A stretch of 64,000 nucleotides of DNA from Bugulina stolonifera (taxonomy: Eukaryota; Bryozoa; Gymnolaemata; Cheilostomatida; Bugulidae). Within the stretch, counting starts at the first letter, position 1, and every line of letters begins with the position of its first letter. A program made the translations under genes and the position numbers. Where the stretch lies: positions 7,168,701-7,232,700 of the forward strand of contig OW285195.1 of assembly GCA_935421135.1 (NCBI GenBank), read 5' to 3'. The notes under the pieces are model-generated. The model saw nothing but the letters and a program-made list of their open reading frames with translations. It did not search any database and was not told where the DNA came from. Positions 12,807-25,011 of the stretch are shown here, piece by piece.

Positions 12807-15800
12807 ATGTATATGTTGTAGTATCAGTAAGCAGTAGCAGTAATTACCTGATGTGATTATCCATAGAAAGTGAACCGAATGTCCAATGATAGTGAGGTAT
12901 GACAAAATAGCTCTTATATTTTAAAAGTTTATCTGGTGTGAATTTTCACCAGATGTTCAGGTTTTCTGACTCAAATCATAGTATAACTATCTTCATCTGT
13001 CTATCTGAGTTGGCACTAGTGTCACAATATAGATAATCTCACACCATGACACTGGTAATCAACTAAGATGTGATAACTGATAACTTTCATGCATGACTAT
13101 AAATTATAATATAATTATATAGATTTGTAGGATATACATAGTTTAATACTACCAGTAGTATATAATTTATACATAGATAATAAATATAATATAGGTTGAG
13201 TTATACATATGTATACCATGGTAAAGTAACATTATCGGTCAGAATATCAACTTGAGCTAACCAGACTGAGCAAGTCACAGAAACTGTGACTTAAACATAA
13301 AATAGTGTGTGCAAATTTTCAATGATCTCCAACAGGTTTATGCTCGATCAGCACTACATTTGTACCTTTCGAGATATTGTTAAGTGAACTTTGAACTCTA
13401 GGTTACATGCTATGCTTGAATACTATTAGAATTCAAGTCGCGAGGCGAATTTGTACAAATTACCCCAAAAAATTATAATTACTATATTTCTTATTTTAAT
13501 AAATATTTAAAAGAAAATAATTTCATTTTTAGCTCAAATGTTAGGTGCCCAGTTTCCAATAATTTAAAAAATTGCAATGCGTGATGAAATTGATCCTACT
13601 ATAACTATCGGGCTAGACGGAGGAGAGCATCCCAACGTGCCAAAAATATGAAGTGTAACTCTACTACATGAACATGTAAATGCAGCGCTTTAGCAGATAA
13701 GCCCTTAAAAAAGTCACCCACACATTTAGAAGCCATACAATACTGGCTTGCAAAACAAGTAAGTATACACCAATGTAACTTCTGCAGCGCTACTTCATGA
13801 CCCACGTAAAGTAGCGCCACTGCATAGGCTCTATGCTATAGAACATGGCTCTATAATAGAACATGGCTCTACTATAGAACATGCCGTAACGCTATAGAAC
13901 ATGCCGTAACTATCCAGTATTGTGGAATAAGTGAAACCTTTCCGTGTTTCAGTCATTAATTAGACTTAGGCTCCTAATCCTAGTAATGAAAGGGTGCAGA
14001 GAGTATTGTTAGCTTAGTGTCAACTTGCAGCCTCAAAGGCCTGTGTATCAGTCAACTACATTGTAATAGCCTAAGTTCCACCAGTGGAACCAATGTGGTA
14101 GAGTAGGACTGTGCATTGATGTGCACTTATTATACAGGATACCATTTAAAGTCATAAAAATGTGGAGCATGATACGCTTCATATTTATATCGTGATTCAG
14201 AACCTATTCTATGTTATTGGGAAACATATTAATTGTACATATACAAACTTTTGTATACACAAGGGTCATCTCAATACCCAGTACAACTGCTGCTCGTCGC
14301 CACACGTTTACAAATCTGCAGCAGTGCAAGGGTTGGGTGAAGTCACAGTGAAGTACAGGATAAAAAAACAAACAGACCAAATGACCACTGTTGGTGTACT
14401 CATAGGCTATTTTCCCACTCGCTGTTAAGAAGTTATACATAGAACAGTTGAATGGAAACACTATGAACTTTTGTAAATCTCATTCATAATCACAATTGAA
14501 AATGAAAAACATAAAACTTGTATAAATAAATGTTAACTAAAATAAAATAGAATCAGACTATTAGGTAATATTAGAACCACTGATGGCAGTTAAAATATTA
14601 CTTTACAAGTTAGTTTGAATTTTAATTTGGTTAGCTCAATTTGAATTTGTTGAATGAAAATGGCAATTAAAACCAATCACATACAAATTCTGCTTAGTAC
14701 GAGAAAGTCACAAAATAGTACAGTGACTACCATAGTGATTTTTGTGTTCACTTCTGATTGTTCATTGCATTTATTAATACTACAGTCATGTAGATGTCAA
14801 TCTGACTGAGTGTAAGTGTGGTAAACTGGTAAAAATAAAAAACACTCTAGTAAAGTACATAGCTACTATAAAATCTACAAACTATAATAATGCTTATCAT
14901 AATTGCACTCACTTAAATACGCATAGAGAGTAAAGAGAAAATCTACTGACTCAACCAATTTATTGCTAGTTAATAAATAGTGGTATAAATGTGAACATTA
15001 ATATAGGACTAATTATAATAATAGTAAATTTATTTTGACTTCCAATTTAGCAGAGTTGCCACACTTGCTTTAGAAAAACTCGATCTAAACAAGAAAATGA
15101 TTAAACTGCAACTCAACTTGTAGTTGATCTAGATTACTTGATAAAAATTTGAGTTTCTATGAACATGTGAACTTGTACTGTACATGTAAACATGTACTTG
15201 TAACTTCACTTGAAGGTTTTGACTTTTAATTTGAATGAGTTCACGCTAAGAGTTGGCCATGGTAACTGAGTTTCCAAAAGAAATTGCAGACAGCTTTGCA
15301 ATACAGTGACTTAGGTACTTACATGAGCAAAGTCTAGTGTTGGTGATCGTTATGTAGTAGGGCCTAGAACACAGCAAACTTTTTATTTAATAGTTTTGAT
15401 TTCATTAATAACAATTTAATATAATTTAATAAAATATAATTTAAATAAATTTGTTTAAAATAAATTTAAATCATAAAAGCATTACCCGATGTGGTCAAAT
15501 TAAACAAAGTAACATTGAACACTCTGCTTAATTTCAGATAAAAATACTGCTGTTGTTACTGCTAAGCAAAAGCACAATAAAATTATAAAATATCGTGCCA
15601 TAAAATTTGCTCAAATGGGTACGATTTTAATCAACAACCATGCCACATTTTAAAGAAACGAAACTACATCTCGCAAATTTCGGTTCGTAAATTTTCTCGT
15701 GTAGTTTTCTCTTACTACTAGCGTAGTTATCTTCTCTTTTTTATTGACCTATACCAATAGCCCAAAGCCAGCCCAGCTAGATTATTTGGAAAATCTCAGT

Positions 15801-16838
15801 ACACAATTGACAGTATAAGTATGGAATTTTTTTGAAACAATAATACTTGCATAAGGGCATAAGCATATATAAAAAAATTAATAATAAAGGAGTTTAATTG
15901 TACATTGCAAGGCGTGATAACTACTGAACAAGTACAGGTCAAATGTCCTGTTCATTTCCTCTTCCTCATGTATATAATAAATATACAATATACATGTAGC
16001 TGTAGTCTCACCGCTCACCGCTAATTGTGTACGTGTATGACTTTTAATTGTGTGTATAAGAGGATAAATACCTGAGCTGCACATGTAGGTGCAATAGTGC
16101 AGTAAATACTTATACTGAGCTTGTACTAACCTTTGTTCTACTGTAGACTGGTGCTTATGATGCAAAACATCCTATTATATTGAATCACACGTAGAGCATA
16201 TAGCATCAGAGCTACAGCCCAGATGTCTAAAGCTATGGATTGCATTTATTACACACATTATTGTGTGTATAACAATAAGATATCTGTAAGCCCACAACAA
16301 TACAGTTATTATGACTTGTGAGTCACTGAAGACTGTAATACTATCAATATCCTGTCATAACAGGTACAAATGTTGCCAGAAAGTAATAAATCTGGTGAAT
16401 CCTCAGTATTATCTCTCTATGACTCTGTGGCTATTCCCAGCCAGTACTAAAAATATAATATTCTATTTGGAAAATAGTTAGGCTAAGTCTAATCAAACTA
16501 TGAGTTATAGTAACTGCATGTATATATAGATATACTATACCAATGCTAGACCTGTACTGTACATGTACTTAGACACATATTAGTGTGTAGTATAATTGTT
16601 GATGTAGTTATATATTGGAGGAGGTATATGTATAATACCGTTTCACATATTACACATGTATTCAATTATTTATCCCTTCTTTGGACTGAACTGCTTACTA
16701 CGTATGTCCCCACCAATTCCAACTGTATTTTACAACACACATACGGCACACTCACATGAAGTCTTTGATTAGCTGCGTACTTACCTATTATACCTACATT
16801 ATACACATATACATATCATACCATTGATGCTACACTTA

Positions 16839-16860
16839 CACTTACTTACTTACTTACTTA

Positions 16861-16901
<41 letters not shown>

Positions 16902-16902
16902 G

Positions 16903-16964
<62 letters not shown>

Positions 16965-16979
16965 TTTACTTACTTACAT
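16839..16979. repeat. (CTTA)n microsatellite
   Basis: About 35 tetranucleotide units of CTTA with a few interruptions (TTTA, CGTA). Simple sequence. Confidence 0.95.
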
Positions 16980-17734
16980 ACTTATGGAAATATCTAGTCA
17001 TCACTACCAACAACGTGCAGTCTCAAAGAAATGAGTAATAATATAGCACAATCATGCAAAACATATAATTATCCCTTCATACAAGTAGTGTCGAACCTAA
17101 AACATCGATGTGTTCACAATGTGTACGACGACGCATAGCCTGAGTTGTTATTTGTAAACTCTGAGTTGTAAGTTTGTAAATAACCCTGACATTATGTAAG
17201 GGTGGTTTTCTAGCCTCAGTCTCTGCTCTATTGACATAATGCATCACTGTTGCCCCTCAACCTCTTCAGTTGAGTAATTGAGCCACTTAAAGCCTAATTA
17301 CCTGTTCATCAACAGTAATAAAGATGACAACACTGGTCAAGTGCTTGAAGATGGAGAATGGACATGTCATTATAATAATATTGCTTGTCATTCTGATACA
17401 GGCAGAGAGAGAATTAAACTAAGCATATTAATGATAGGTGTGTGATATGTTACATAATATGATAGAGGTATAGCAGGGTGGTGTCTCCTTCATCTCTCTA
17501 ATTATGATGTAAGGATAAGTCCTTCACCTGCCATTTTACTTACATGTACTAATTTACAATATGTTATTGTGATCACATGTCTAGATGATCGTACACTGGG
17601 AAAACTACATGTATGTGCATGTAGATAATGTGCATTATAACATGTCTTACAACTCCTATTTGAAATTTACACTTACTTATGAAACTCACTATTCCATTAT
17701 AAAATATAATATGTGATATAAAGATAGCATTATA

Positions 17735-17905
17735 CATGTAGTAGTACATGTATATCTACATGTATATACATGTAGATATACATGTAGTAGTACATGTATA
17801 TCAACATGTATATACATGTAGATATACATGTATATACATGTATATCTACATGTATATACATGTAGTAGTACATGTGTATCTACATGTATATACATGCACG
17901 TATGT
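17735..17905. repeat. Palindromic TACATGTA/TATATACATGTA array
   Basis: Repeats of strings such as ACATGTATATCTACATGT in alternating order. Because the units are self-complementary, both strands remain open as Tyr/His/Val-rich frames. These frames are not genes. Confidence 0.85.
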
Positions 17906-20100
17906 ACACGTATGTATGTATGCCTGTGACTCCATGAATGTGACATGTATTATTGAAATGGTATAAATAATACATAACTACTAAATATGAGAAACATAGC
18001 ATAACACATCTATCTACTACATTAAATCCACTATATACTCAATTCACTAGGGATCGCACTTAATACTACTCTCAACACTAGCAAGATCACACAATAATAA
18101 TGGGCCTACATAGTACATAGCACACGTCATATTATTCGCGCATATCAATATTATATCTAAATCCATACAATAACATTATTCACAGGTAGCGAAATGAGAA
18201 ATGACAACTCCAACACCAACTTCGCTAGAATTGCAGTTTCTCATTTTGTTGATAATTCTGTTGCCATGTGATCAGGCCATCTTAAGTCAACAACTAAAAT
18301 TACAGACTATATAGTTTGTTGCTCAACCAAAGCAATAATTGCTGGTACCCAAGCTATAGTTTCATCTAAGCACAGGCTATGCTTGTACTAGATGTCCTAT
18401 GTACAATGCAGTACTATGGGTGCTATTCAGTTACAGTTTCAGTCTGAAAACGGGATTTTAGTTAACAGAGAGTAATTGTCTGTTCTGTATCATGTGTTTG
18501 TATTCTTAGCTGTAGGCTATATTAGTCAATACTGTAGGTTATTATCTAGAACACTGTTTTAGTATGTCATCACGATTGTATGAATGTAGTGTATAGCATA
18601 CAGCAGCACCTACCAGTCTTCTCAGATATACCTTAGTGTGCTAAATAGTCTACCTGTATGTCTCTCCCTTAGATCCGTAGCACCAAAGGATTTATACAAA
18701 CACAATACACAAACAACAGGATGTGACAAGGCAACTTTGGTACCAAAATAATAACAACATCATTACACAAGGACTAAGAATGATCCTCGGCCTTAACCAC
18801 TTAAGTAGTATCAACACCAGATGATGCTTCTAGTTAACAAGTGTGACAAAGGCATCAAACACAGCACCTTATGTAGTGCAACACAATGTATTACATCTTA
18901 TTCTTGGTGGTAAATTCCTTGCAAAATGAAAGATCACAACATGTATTATTCTCCTGTAATTCTATGTGTTATAGCTGTATTCTATCGATGTATTATAGTT
19001 GTGTTAGATGTATGTTATAGAATAATCCACAACAAAAATATTCCACATAGTTATTATACTTATACTTGCTGTACAACTACATGCTGTATAAACATACATT
19101 TTATAACAGTGTGCCAACTTGCCTATATACCTTCAATAGTATACTCTGTAATTACAAATTTGCTGTATATTTCAAGTTAGGTGTGAGGTGCTAACCAATG
19201 CAAGCTCTTTATTATTATGATATTTTATTACAATGGCAGTTTCATCCTATTATGTAATGCTTTGCAATGATAATTCTGGCCTTAGCTTTAGAAAAACACT
19301 TCCTCTAAGTAAAGTTGTCCTTCTCTTTTATTTTAAAACACTTGGCTTCAGTTTACCAGTAGGCTACAACATATCCACACACAGTCAGTCAGTGGCCGAC
19401 AACAGAAGACCCACCTTTTATATAAATCTCTTGTTACCATGGTACAAGCATACACTTCCTGCAGCCTTATGCAATAAGCAAGTATAATAGACATCCTTGT
19501 ACATACACTTGTAGATATGATATTCAATTGGCACAAGATTTATCACCTTGGTTACTTCCTGTACACACAAAAATTTGTTGTGGTGTTGCGGTGACAGGTT
19601 GTTGTAAACTGTATTTTAGTCATATTTACTACAAACTTGCTCTACCCCTGAATGTTCTCTTAGTTTACAATAATTACACATGCACACACTAATCTAATGT
19701 TTATTTACATCACAACATACGAGTATTACATACATGTGTGTGTGTAAGCTGCGCATATTATATAATGTACATTACCAGCATTGTAAGTACAACTCTTTAC
19801 TAGGAGCTGGACTACATGTATAATAATATTTTTATATGAATGTTTTTATATGAAGTGATTATTATAGACTTGCATGCATGTATAATTGTATGTACTATGC
19901 TGTGACTTGACAGTATACAGATGCAGTACATTTTTCCTCACTACATAAAGAGTCTGCGACATGTACATGTCAACATGATTCAAAAATGGAACTTACCGTT
20001 ACTGTCATCTGAATTAATCCAAGATTTTGTCCAGTGTTATATATTATATCCTTTATACTCTGTATACTGCCACTGAACTACACGTATTAGTATAGGACAC

Positions 20101-20281
20101 CTGAACAGCTCAAGCTGGATGTTTTCTACAGCAATATTGATTTGGATATCTGCAGTGTTTACTTTGTCAGATAAATTAGCGAATAGATTTGTCCTGAAGG
20201 TTTCTAATAACTGTAGTAACTGGCGGAACAGTTTATACTCTACTGTCTCACAGCCTCTCAGGATTAACTTTATCCAATTAT
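20101..20281 (-). other. Candidate exon of unknown gene, possible GAIN-like segment
   Basis: Minus-strand open block of 181 nt with a TTGTAG acceptor before 20281 and a CAG|GTGTCC donor after 20101. It encodes amphipathic sequence (LLQLLETFRTNLFANLSDKV; VENIQLELFR). The pattern of a helix followed by ENIxLELxR faintly recalls the first part of GAIN domains of adhesion GPCRs. No neighbouring exon joins in phase without a stop, so this may be a lone or decayed exon. Confidence 0.3.
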
Positions 20282-21055
20282 CTACAAGCAACTTACTGTA
20301 TCATCACTAACCCAATATGATTAGTCAAATAAGGAATAGACTGAGTGCCAGAATCAAAGTACTGAGTACGGGTGTTCGAGTAGGCACCCATAATCATACA
20401 GCCACTAAAAATGTAGTTCAAGCTTTCTCATTAATCATCCGAAAAATGAAAGCCATGAGGTTGTGATAACATCTTGTAGTTTTGAGTCGAGTCTAGCTTG
20501 AAAGAATTTAAACAATGCAAACAGGCGACTCTATTAAGGTTATATTAATTGATAAATTAGAGAGATTAGGTCTCTACTTCATTATGAGGAGGTAGAAAAT
20601 AAATGATCAGCTAGATTCATCTAACAATCATGGTTATCACATGACAATTCTCTTAGCTATAACAGCTCACAGCAGAGTGTGGATGACAAGGTTGCTTCAA
20701 TAAGCAAAGGAAGGGTCAAAACAGCCTATAGCAGTGGTAGAAGGAGCGACAGCCCATGAACCAGGTTTCGCTTGCTCCACTCAATGACGATAAATCCTTT
20801 AAAATGTTTATTGCTTAAAATCAACATGTCCCTCTTACACGGCAATAATGTTATTTTAATAACATCTAACTAACGTGAAACTGATGTTGAATGTAATTTA
20901 AATGTTCAGTTATTGTTATGTATAGTAGTTATGTGCAGTTATACAAGTACTCAGGTTACGCCTGTTCACTCTACTTGTTATACACATGTAGGACTAGGAC
21001 TTGTATAAGGACTACTTACTAATCACACTGCCTGTGCATTTTGATTACCCTGCAG

Positions 21056-21196
21056 GGTGCAACTATACCTGTACAGCACTCTACTAAGCTAAACACACGC
21101 CAACTGTTTACTAATTGTTGTATAATACAGCTAGACCTAGATGTAATTAGACTGCTACCCAGGAGTTGTCTTCTTAGTATATATACCTTAGAGAAG
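21056..21196 (+). other. Candidate 141-nt exon, function unknown
   Basis: A block bounded by CCCTGCAG and AAG|GTAATT that is open for 47 codons on the plus strand. The minus strand is also open over the same block and ends at a possible donor, so the coding strand cannot be decided. No family resemblance was recognised. Confidence 0.2.
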
Positions 21197-22857
21197 GTAA
21201 TTCCCAATTTCTCATATAGCGTACATACAACGCATCAATTTGACTTATTTATAGCATATGAATGAAATACATGTACAAATTTAAACTACATGTATATGCT
21301 GCTTTTTGGATTCTTTGATTGACCAGCGCTTTTTCTAACTAGTACAGACTAGTAAATCATAAAGGTACATAAGGTTAACAGAGCTGAAGATTTGTGATCA
21401 TGAACTGTAAAACTTGTAACACATGGCAATGCACATAATCATGTTGTGGACTGGTACAGAATTCACTCTAATTTCTTTGTTATAATTTATATTCTAATAA
21501 TTTACCACAATGATTATTATTATATTATTATATTATTATTATTATGTAAGCAAGTAGAGATAGGTTCAGTTTAATGGCATTCATTCATGTGATCATGTGT
21601 ACAAATAATAAACTTTATTGGTTTGGTTTATGCTCAACCTGAAATTATATATTATTTCCTGGATGAAGAGATGACAACTCCAAGCCAAGGGCATATTAAA
21701 AGTTATGAACAAACCGTTTGTGGACTACACGTCTGCACCTAGTAACTAGTTTCCTGTTCAGAAAACTAGTAGACCTGATTACACCTAAGCCAACATTCAC
21801 TTAATTCCACAATTAATAATTAAACACTACGCTATCCCCCAGTTACAAGCTACCATCATACAAGTCATGTACTCCTATGTGGCTACAATGCTGCCTTTCA
21901 TTATACTAGAAGCTGAATTATTACATGTGCAGATCACTCCACCCAGTTACAGTTAGTTACCACACACATGTACATGTATATGTTTATGTTTTGTATCATG
22001 TAGTGTGTCTCTATTTTTACCAAGTAATGTATTATAGCTCAGAGGCTTATCATAGTAATGTTTAGTCAAAAACAAGCTACATGTATAATAACCTAGAAAG
22101 CCTGACATGTACATGTATATACTGTACACATAATTCAGTCATGTCATTAAAAATATGCATGCATTTCTATTATACAGCTGATGTATAATAGATCACTCTT
22201 GTTGTTTTTACAGATTTATTTTACACAGCATGTTTTTAGTTTCTCTTTTAAATGCTTTAGATAAGAATTATATAATTACAGCGCCACTCAAAGCTGTACC
22301 TGTATCGCCTGTATGTACATGTAGATGAACTCTACGAAAAAGAGAGTACAGTGGCCAGGTCAGGGAGAGAGAAGACAGGCGGGCATGTACATAGAACTGT
22401 TATGCAGAGAATTAATATAGCAAACCGAACTTTAGAATAAAGACTACATGATGCACAATAAAGATAGAAATAATTATAGATGTGTATTCAAATACCACTC
22501 ACCGAATATTGTCACATGTGGCTAGTCTTCTAGCGCAACATGTAGATGTACACTATAAATGTAAATGTAGAACTAACTGTATAGTAGGTATAAATGTACA
22601 TGTAGCTGTAGTTGTTGACGTATTATAGGCATAGAATGATGTAGACACTACCAAAGTCTCATACTAAGCACCATACCATATAGAGAGTAGAGGTATATGC
22701 TGTGAAGGTATAATTGTTATCTAGTACTTTGTATGACTAATACTAACTGGGCAGATACACATGTTACCCAATTCTCGAGGGATTTATTTGTTCAAACCTT
22801 CAGTTTTTATAGTTTTGGTGTAAATAAGTGATTGATCCCTCCCTCCTTCATTCATAA

Positions 22858-23440
22858 CCTACAGGGATGGATATACTGTAACATACAGGAGTGGATATAC
22901 TGTAACATACAGGGATGGATATACTGTAACATACAGGGGTGGGTATACTGTAACATACAGGGGTGGATATATTGTCACGTACAGGGGTGGATATATTGTA
23001 ATATGCAGGAGTAGATGTACCATAAAATACAGGGGAGGATATATTGCAACATACAGGGGAGGATATACTGTACTTTACAAAGGAGGATAAGCTGTACCTG
23101 ACAAGGAGAGCAGACTGTAGCCTACAAAAGTGGATATACTGTAAAATATAGGGATGGATATACTGTAACATACAGGGATGGATATACTGTAAAATACAGG
23201 GGTGGATATATTGCAACATACAGGGGTAGATATGCTGTAACATGCAGTGGTGGATATACTGTAAATTACAGGAGTGGATATATTGCAACATACAGGGGTG
23301 GATATACTGTACTTTACAGAGGAGGAAAAGCTGTACCTGACAAGGGGAGTATATAACTGTAGCCTACAGAAGTGGATATACTGTAGCCTACAGAAGTGGA
23401 TATACTGTAATCTACAAGGGTAGATATACTGTAATTTATT
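22858..23440. repeat. About 24-bp minisatellite
   Basis: Roughly 24 imperfect units built on GGATATACTGTAACATACAG, with divergent units such as those containing AGCTGTACCTGACAAG occurring twice, which suggests a higher-order duplication. Units are near 24 bp, so long frames stay open on both strands. Not coding. Confidence 0.9.
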
Positions 23441-24014
23441 TTATTTATAAGACAAAAAGCTAGAGTACTGTTTTACTCTCCCGAGACTAGTGTTAATCAG
23501 TGTTTAATCAACCAGGTACTGTATTTCTATAGAAAAGCAGTATAATAGTGCAGAATGTCAGACATAACACCAGCTATTTGTCATAGTAACTAAATGATCC
23601 TCTCCTTTTCTTGAGTGGCCGAGAGATCACCTGAGAGAGGACAACTTCTTTTATGGTCAATAGCCCAATTTCCATGGTACACATGGTCTAAATTGTCATA
23701 CAATAATTTCATGTTAACAGGTATCGTAGTATGTGCAATTCGTACCATACGAGGACTTACAAAAATGTAGGTGTGAATGAAGTATATCACATGTCATGCT
23801 AATATTGTAGTGGGTTTTAGCAAGGATTTACCCTCCGGTGTCTCTCGACAACTCCATAGAGTTGTATGGACACTTCGGCAACAGCTTCCGTGTAAGCATT
23901 GATATAATCTCATACCTAAGTGCTTAAACAGCAGAACTCCAGTCCTTTTGGTAGCGCAATGTAGAGTATATTTGATGTTTCAACAGCTTGGAGTAGTAGG
24001 TAAAAGAATAATAT

Positions 24015-24677
24015 TGTGATGGTACGCCCAGTCGTATCTTACATCTGACACTCATTATTGCGTGCATACATGTATATATCTGCTTGTACTCTACTCTTAT
24101 ATTGTTATATATGATTGTATGATTATTTCTAAGTCTTTTAATGCCTTTTATACCCATGTACAGAGGCCCGACCTCTCAGAATCCATTGATATTCATTTTG
24201 TACATGAATTGGACCATTATAAGCAACTTTTGTAGAACCCGACCTATTTTGGGTCGGCCGTCGGGCTTCCGGCGGCCATCTTGTTGCGCAACTTCCGGAC
24301 GACCACACGTCGTCTTTTCCCGACGTCACGTCGGCCGGAAGTCCTTATACTATATAAAGGGCACTGTTTTACTGTTCATTGTCTCAGTCTACACTTGGCT
24401 TTCAATAAAGACACATCTATACTTGATACAGGGACTTTCTCTTCCTTTTACTAGGTCATTCGCTTTGCGAACCGCCTACTAGGTTGAATTACTCTCTTTC
24501 ACTGTATAGTCTGAAGGTCGGACTTGAGATCAGATGGGTCGTCTTTGGTAGTATTTGGGCTACTGAGACCGCTCGATCTTTCATGTAATGCGAAGTCCTA
24601 TTACCACTCATAGGCACTTCATTTCTGGGTCGATAGTCGTCCAAGGACGACCGCACCAAATCACAGAAACCATTACA
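24015..24677 (+). repeat. 5' LTR
   Basis: 663 bp, TG...CA ends. U3 holds a GC-rich promoter block and a TATA box at 24351. AATAAA lies at 24404-24409, so transcription probably starts near 24380 and R is short, about 50 nt. An open frame of 113 codons inside it also appears in the 3' LTR and is a by-product, not a gene. Confidence 0.95.
24267..24360 (+). promoter_or_regulatory. LTR promoter: YY1-like, ETS-like, CRE-like motifs and TATA box
   Basis: Within about 95 bp: GCCATCTTG (24275-24283, YY1-like), the palindrome TTGCGCAA (24284-24291), ACTTCCGG (24291-24298, ETS-like), GACGTCAC (24322-24329, CRE-like), CCGGAAGT (24335-24342, ETS-like) and TATATAAAGG (24351-24360). This matches the layout of animal housekeeping promoters. 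The motif names are from general knowledge; binding is inferred. The same block recurs in the 3' LTR 4349 bp downstream. Confidence 0.65.
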
Positions 24678-24678
24678 T

Positions 24679-24698
24679 TGGTGGCAGCGGTGGGATTC
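24679..24698 (+). other. Primer binding site, complementary to tRNA-Leu(AAG) 3' end
   Basis: TGGTGGCAGCGGTGGGATTC begins one base after the 5' LTR. Its reverse complement, GAATCCCACCGCTGCCACCA, reads as the T-arm and acceptor end of metazoan tRNA-Leu(AAG) plus the added CCA. This is the minus-strand priming site. Confidence 0.85.
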
Positions 24699-25011
24699 TA
24701 AGGTCGTACTCTTACGATACGAAGAGAAGGAAGGTGACCTCGGCCTCGGGTGACCGACCGACCTCATTCTTCAATACTTCTACGGCGATTTAGGACTCGG
24801 ACCCGGGAACCTTGGATACGAGAAGGTGACAAACGCTAAAGTGCACCCATAATTCTCGTGGTTCCGCTGGATGTAGCCCGACCTACGCCGGATCTTCAAT
24901 CAAAGACCGACCTCGGATCCAGAACAGATTGACGGTACTCAGTACGACCATTAGGCCGACACGGCCTAACAAACCAAAGCAGTTTTACTCACTACCCGAC
25001 ACCCTACCGAC

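Larger units (their letters stand above)
12281..24010. other. Long gene-poor interval between SHANK and the LTR element
   Basis: About 11.7 kb without a gene that I can name. It contains the SHANK 5' flank, a tRNA-like SINE fragment, a (CTTA)n microsatellite, an alternating TACATGTA-rich block, a 24-bp minisatellite, AT-rich tracts (for example 15400-15480 and 21500-21545) and two weakly supported candidate exons around 20.2 and 21.1 kb. The SHANK promoter or 5' UTR exons could lie in the first kilobases, but no consensus marks them. Confidence 0.5.

Noticed and set aside
13605..13820. 71-codon minus-strand ORF
   Set aside because: Short, no recognisable features, in repeat-rich sequence.
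22832..23291. Long frames on both strands reading Ile/Tyr/Cys/Gln repeats
   Set aside because: Generated by the near-24-bp minisatellite; no start context, splice signals or non-repeat flanks.
24141..24482. 113-codon frame, repeated identically at 28490-28831
   Set aside because: It lies wholly in the LTRs, across promoter and polyadenylation signals, and is a by-product of the repeat.
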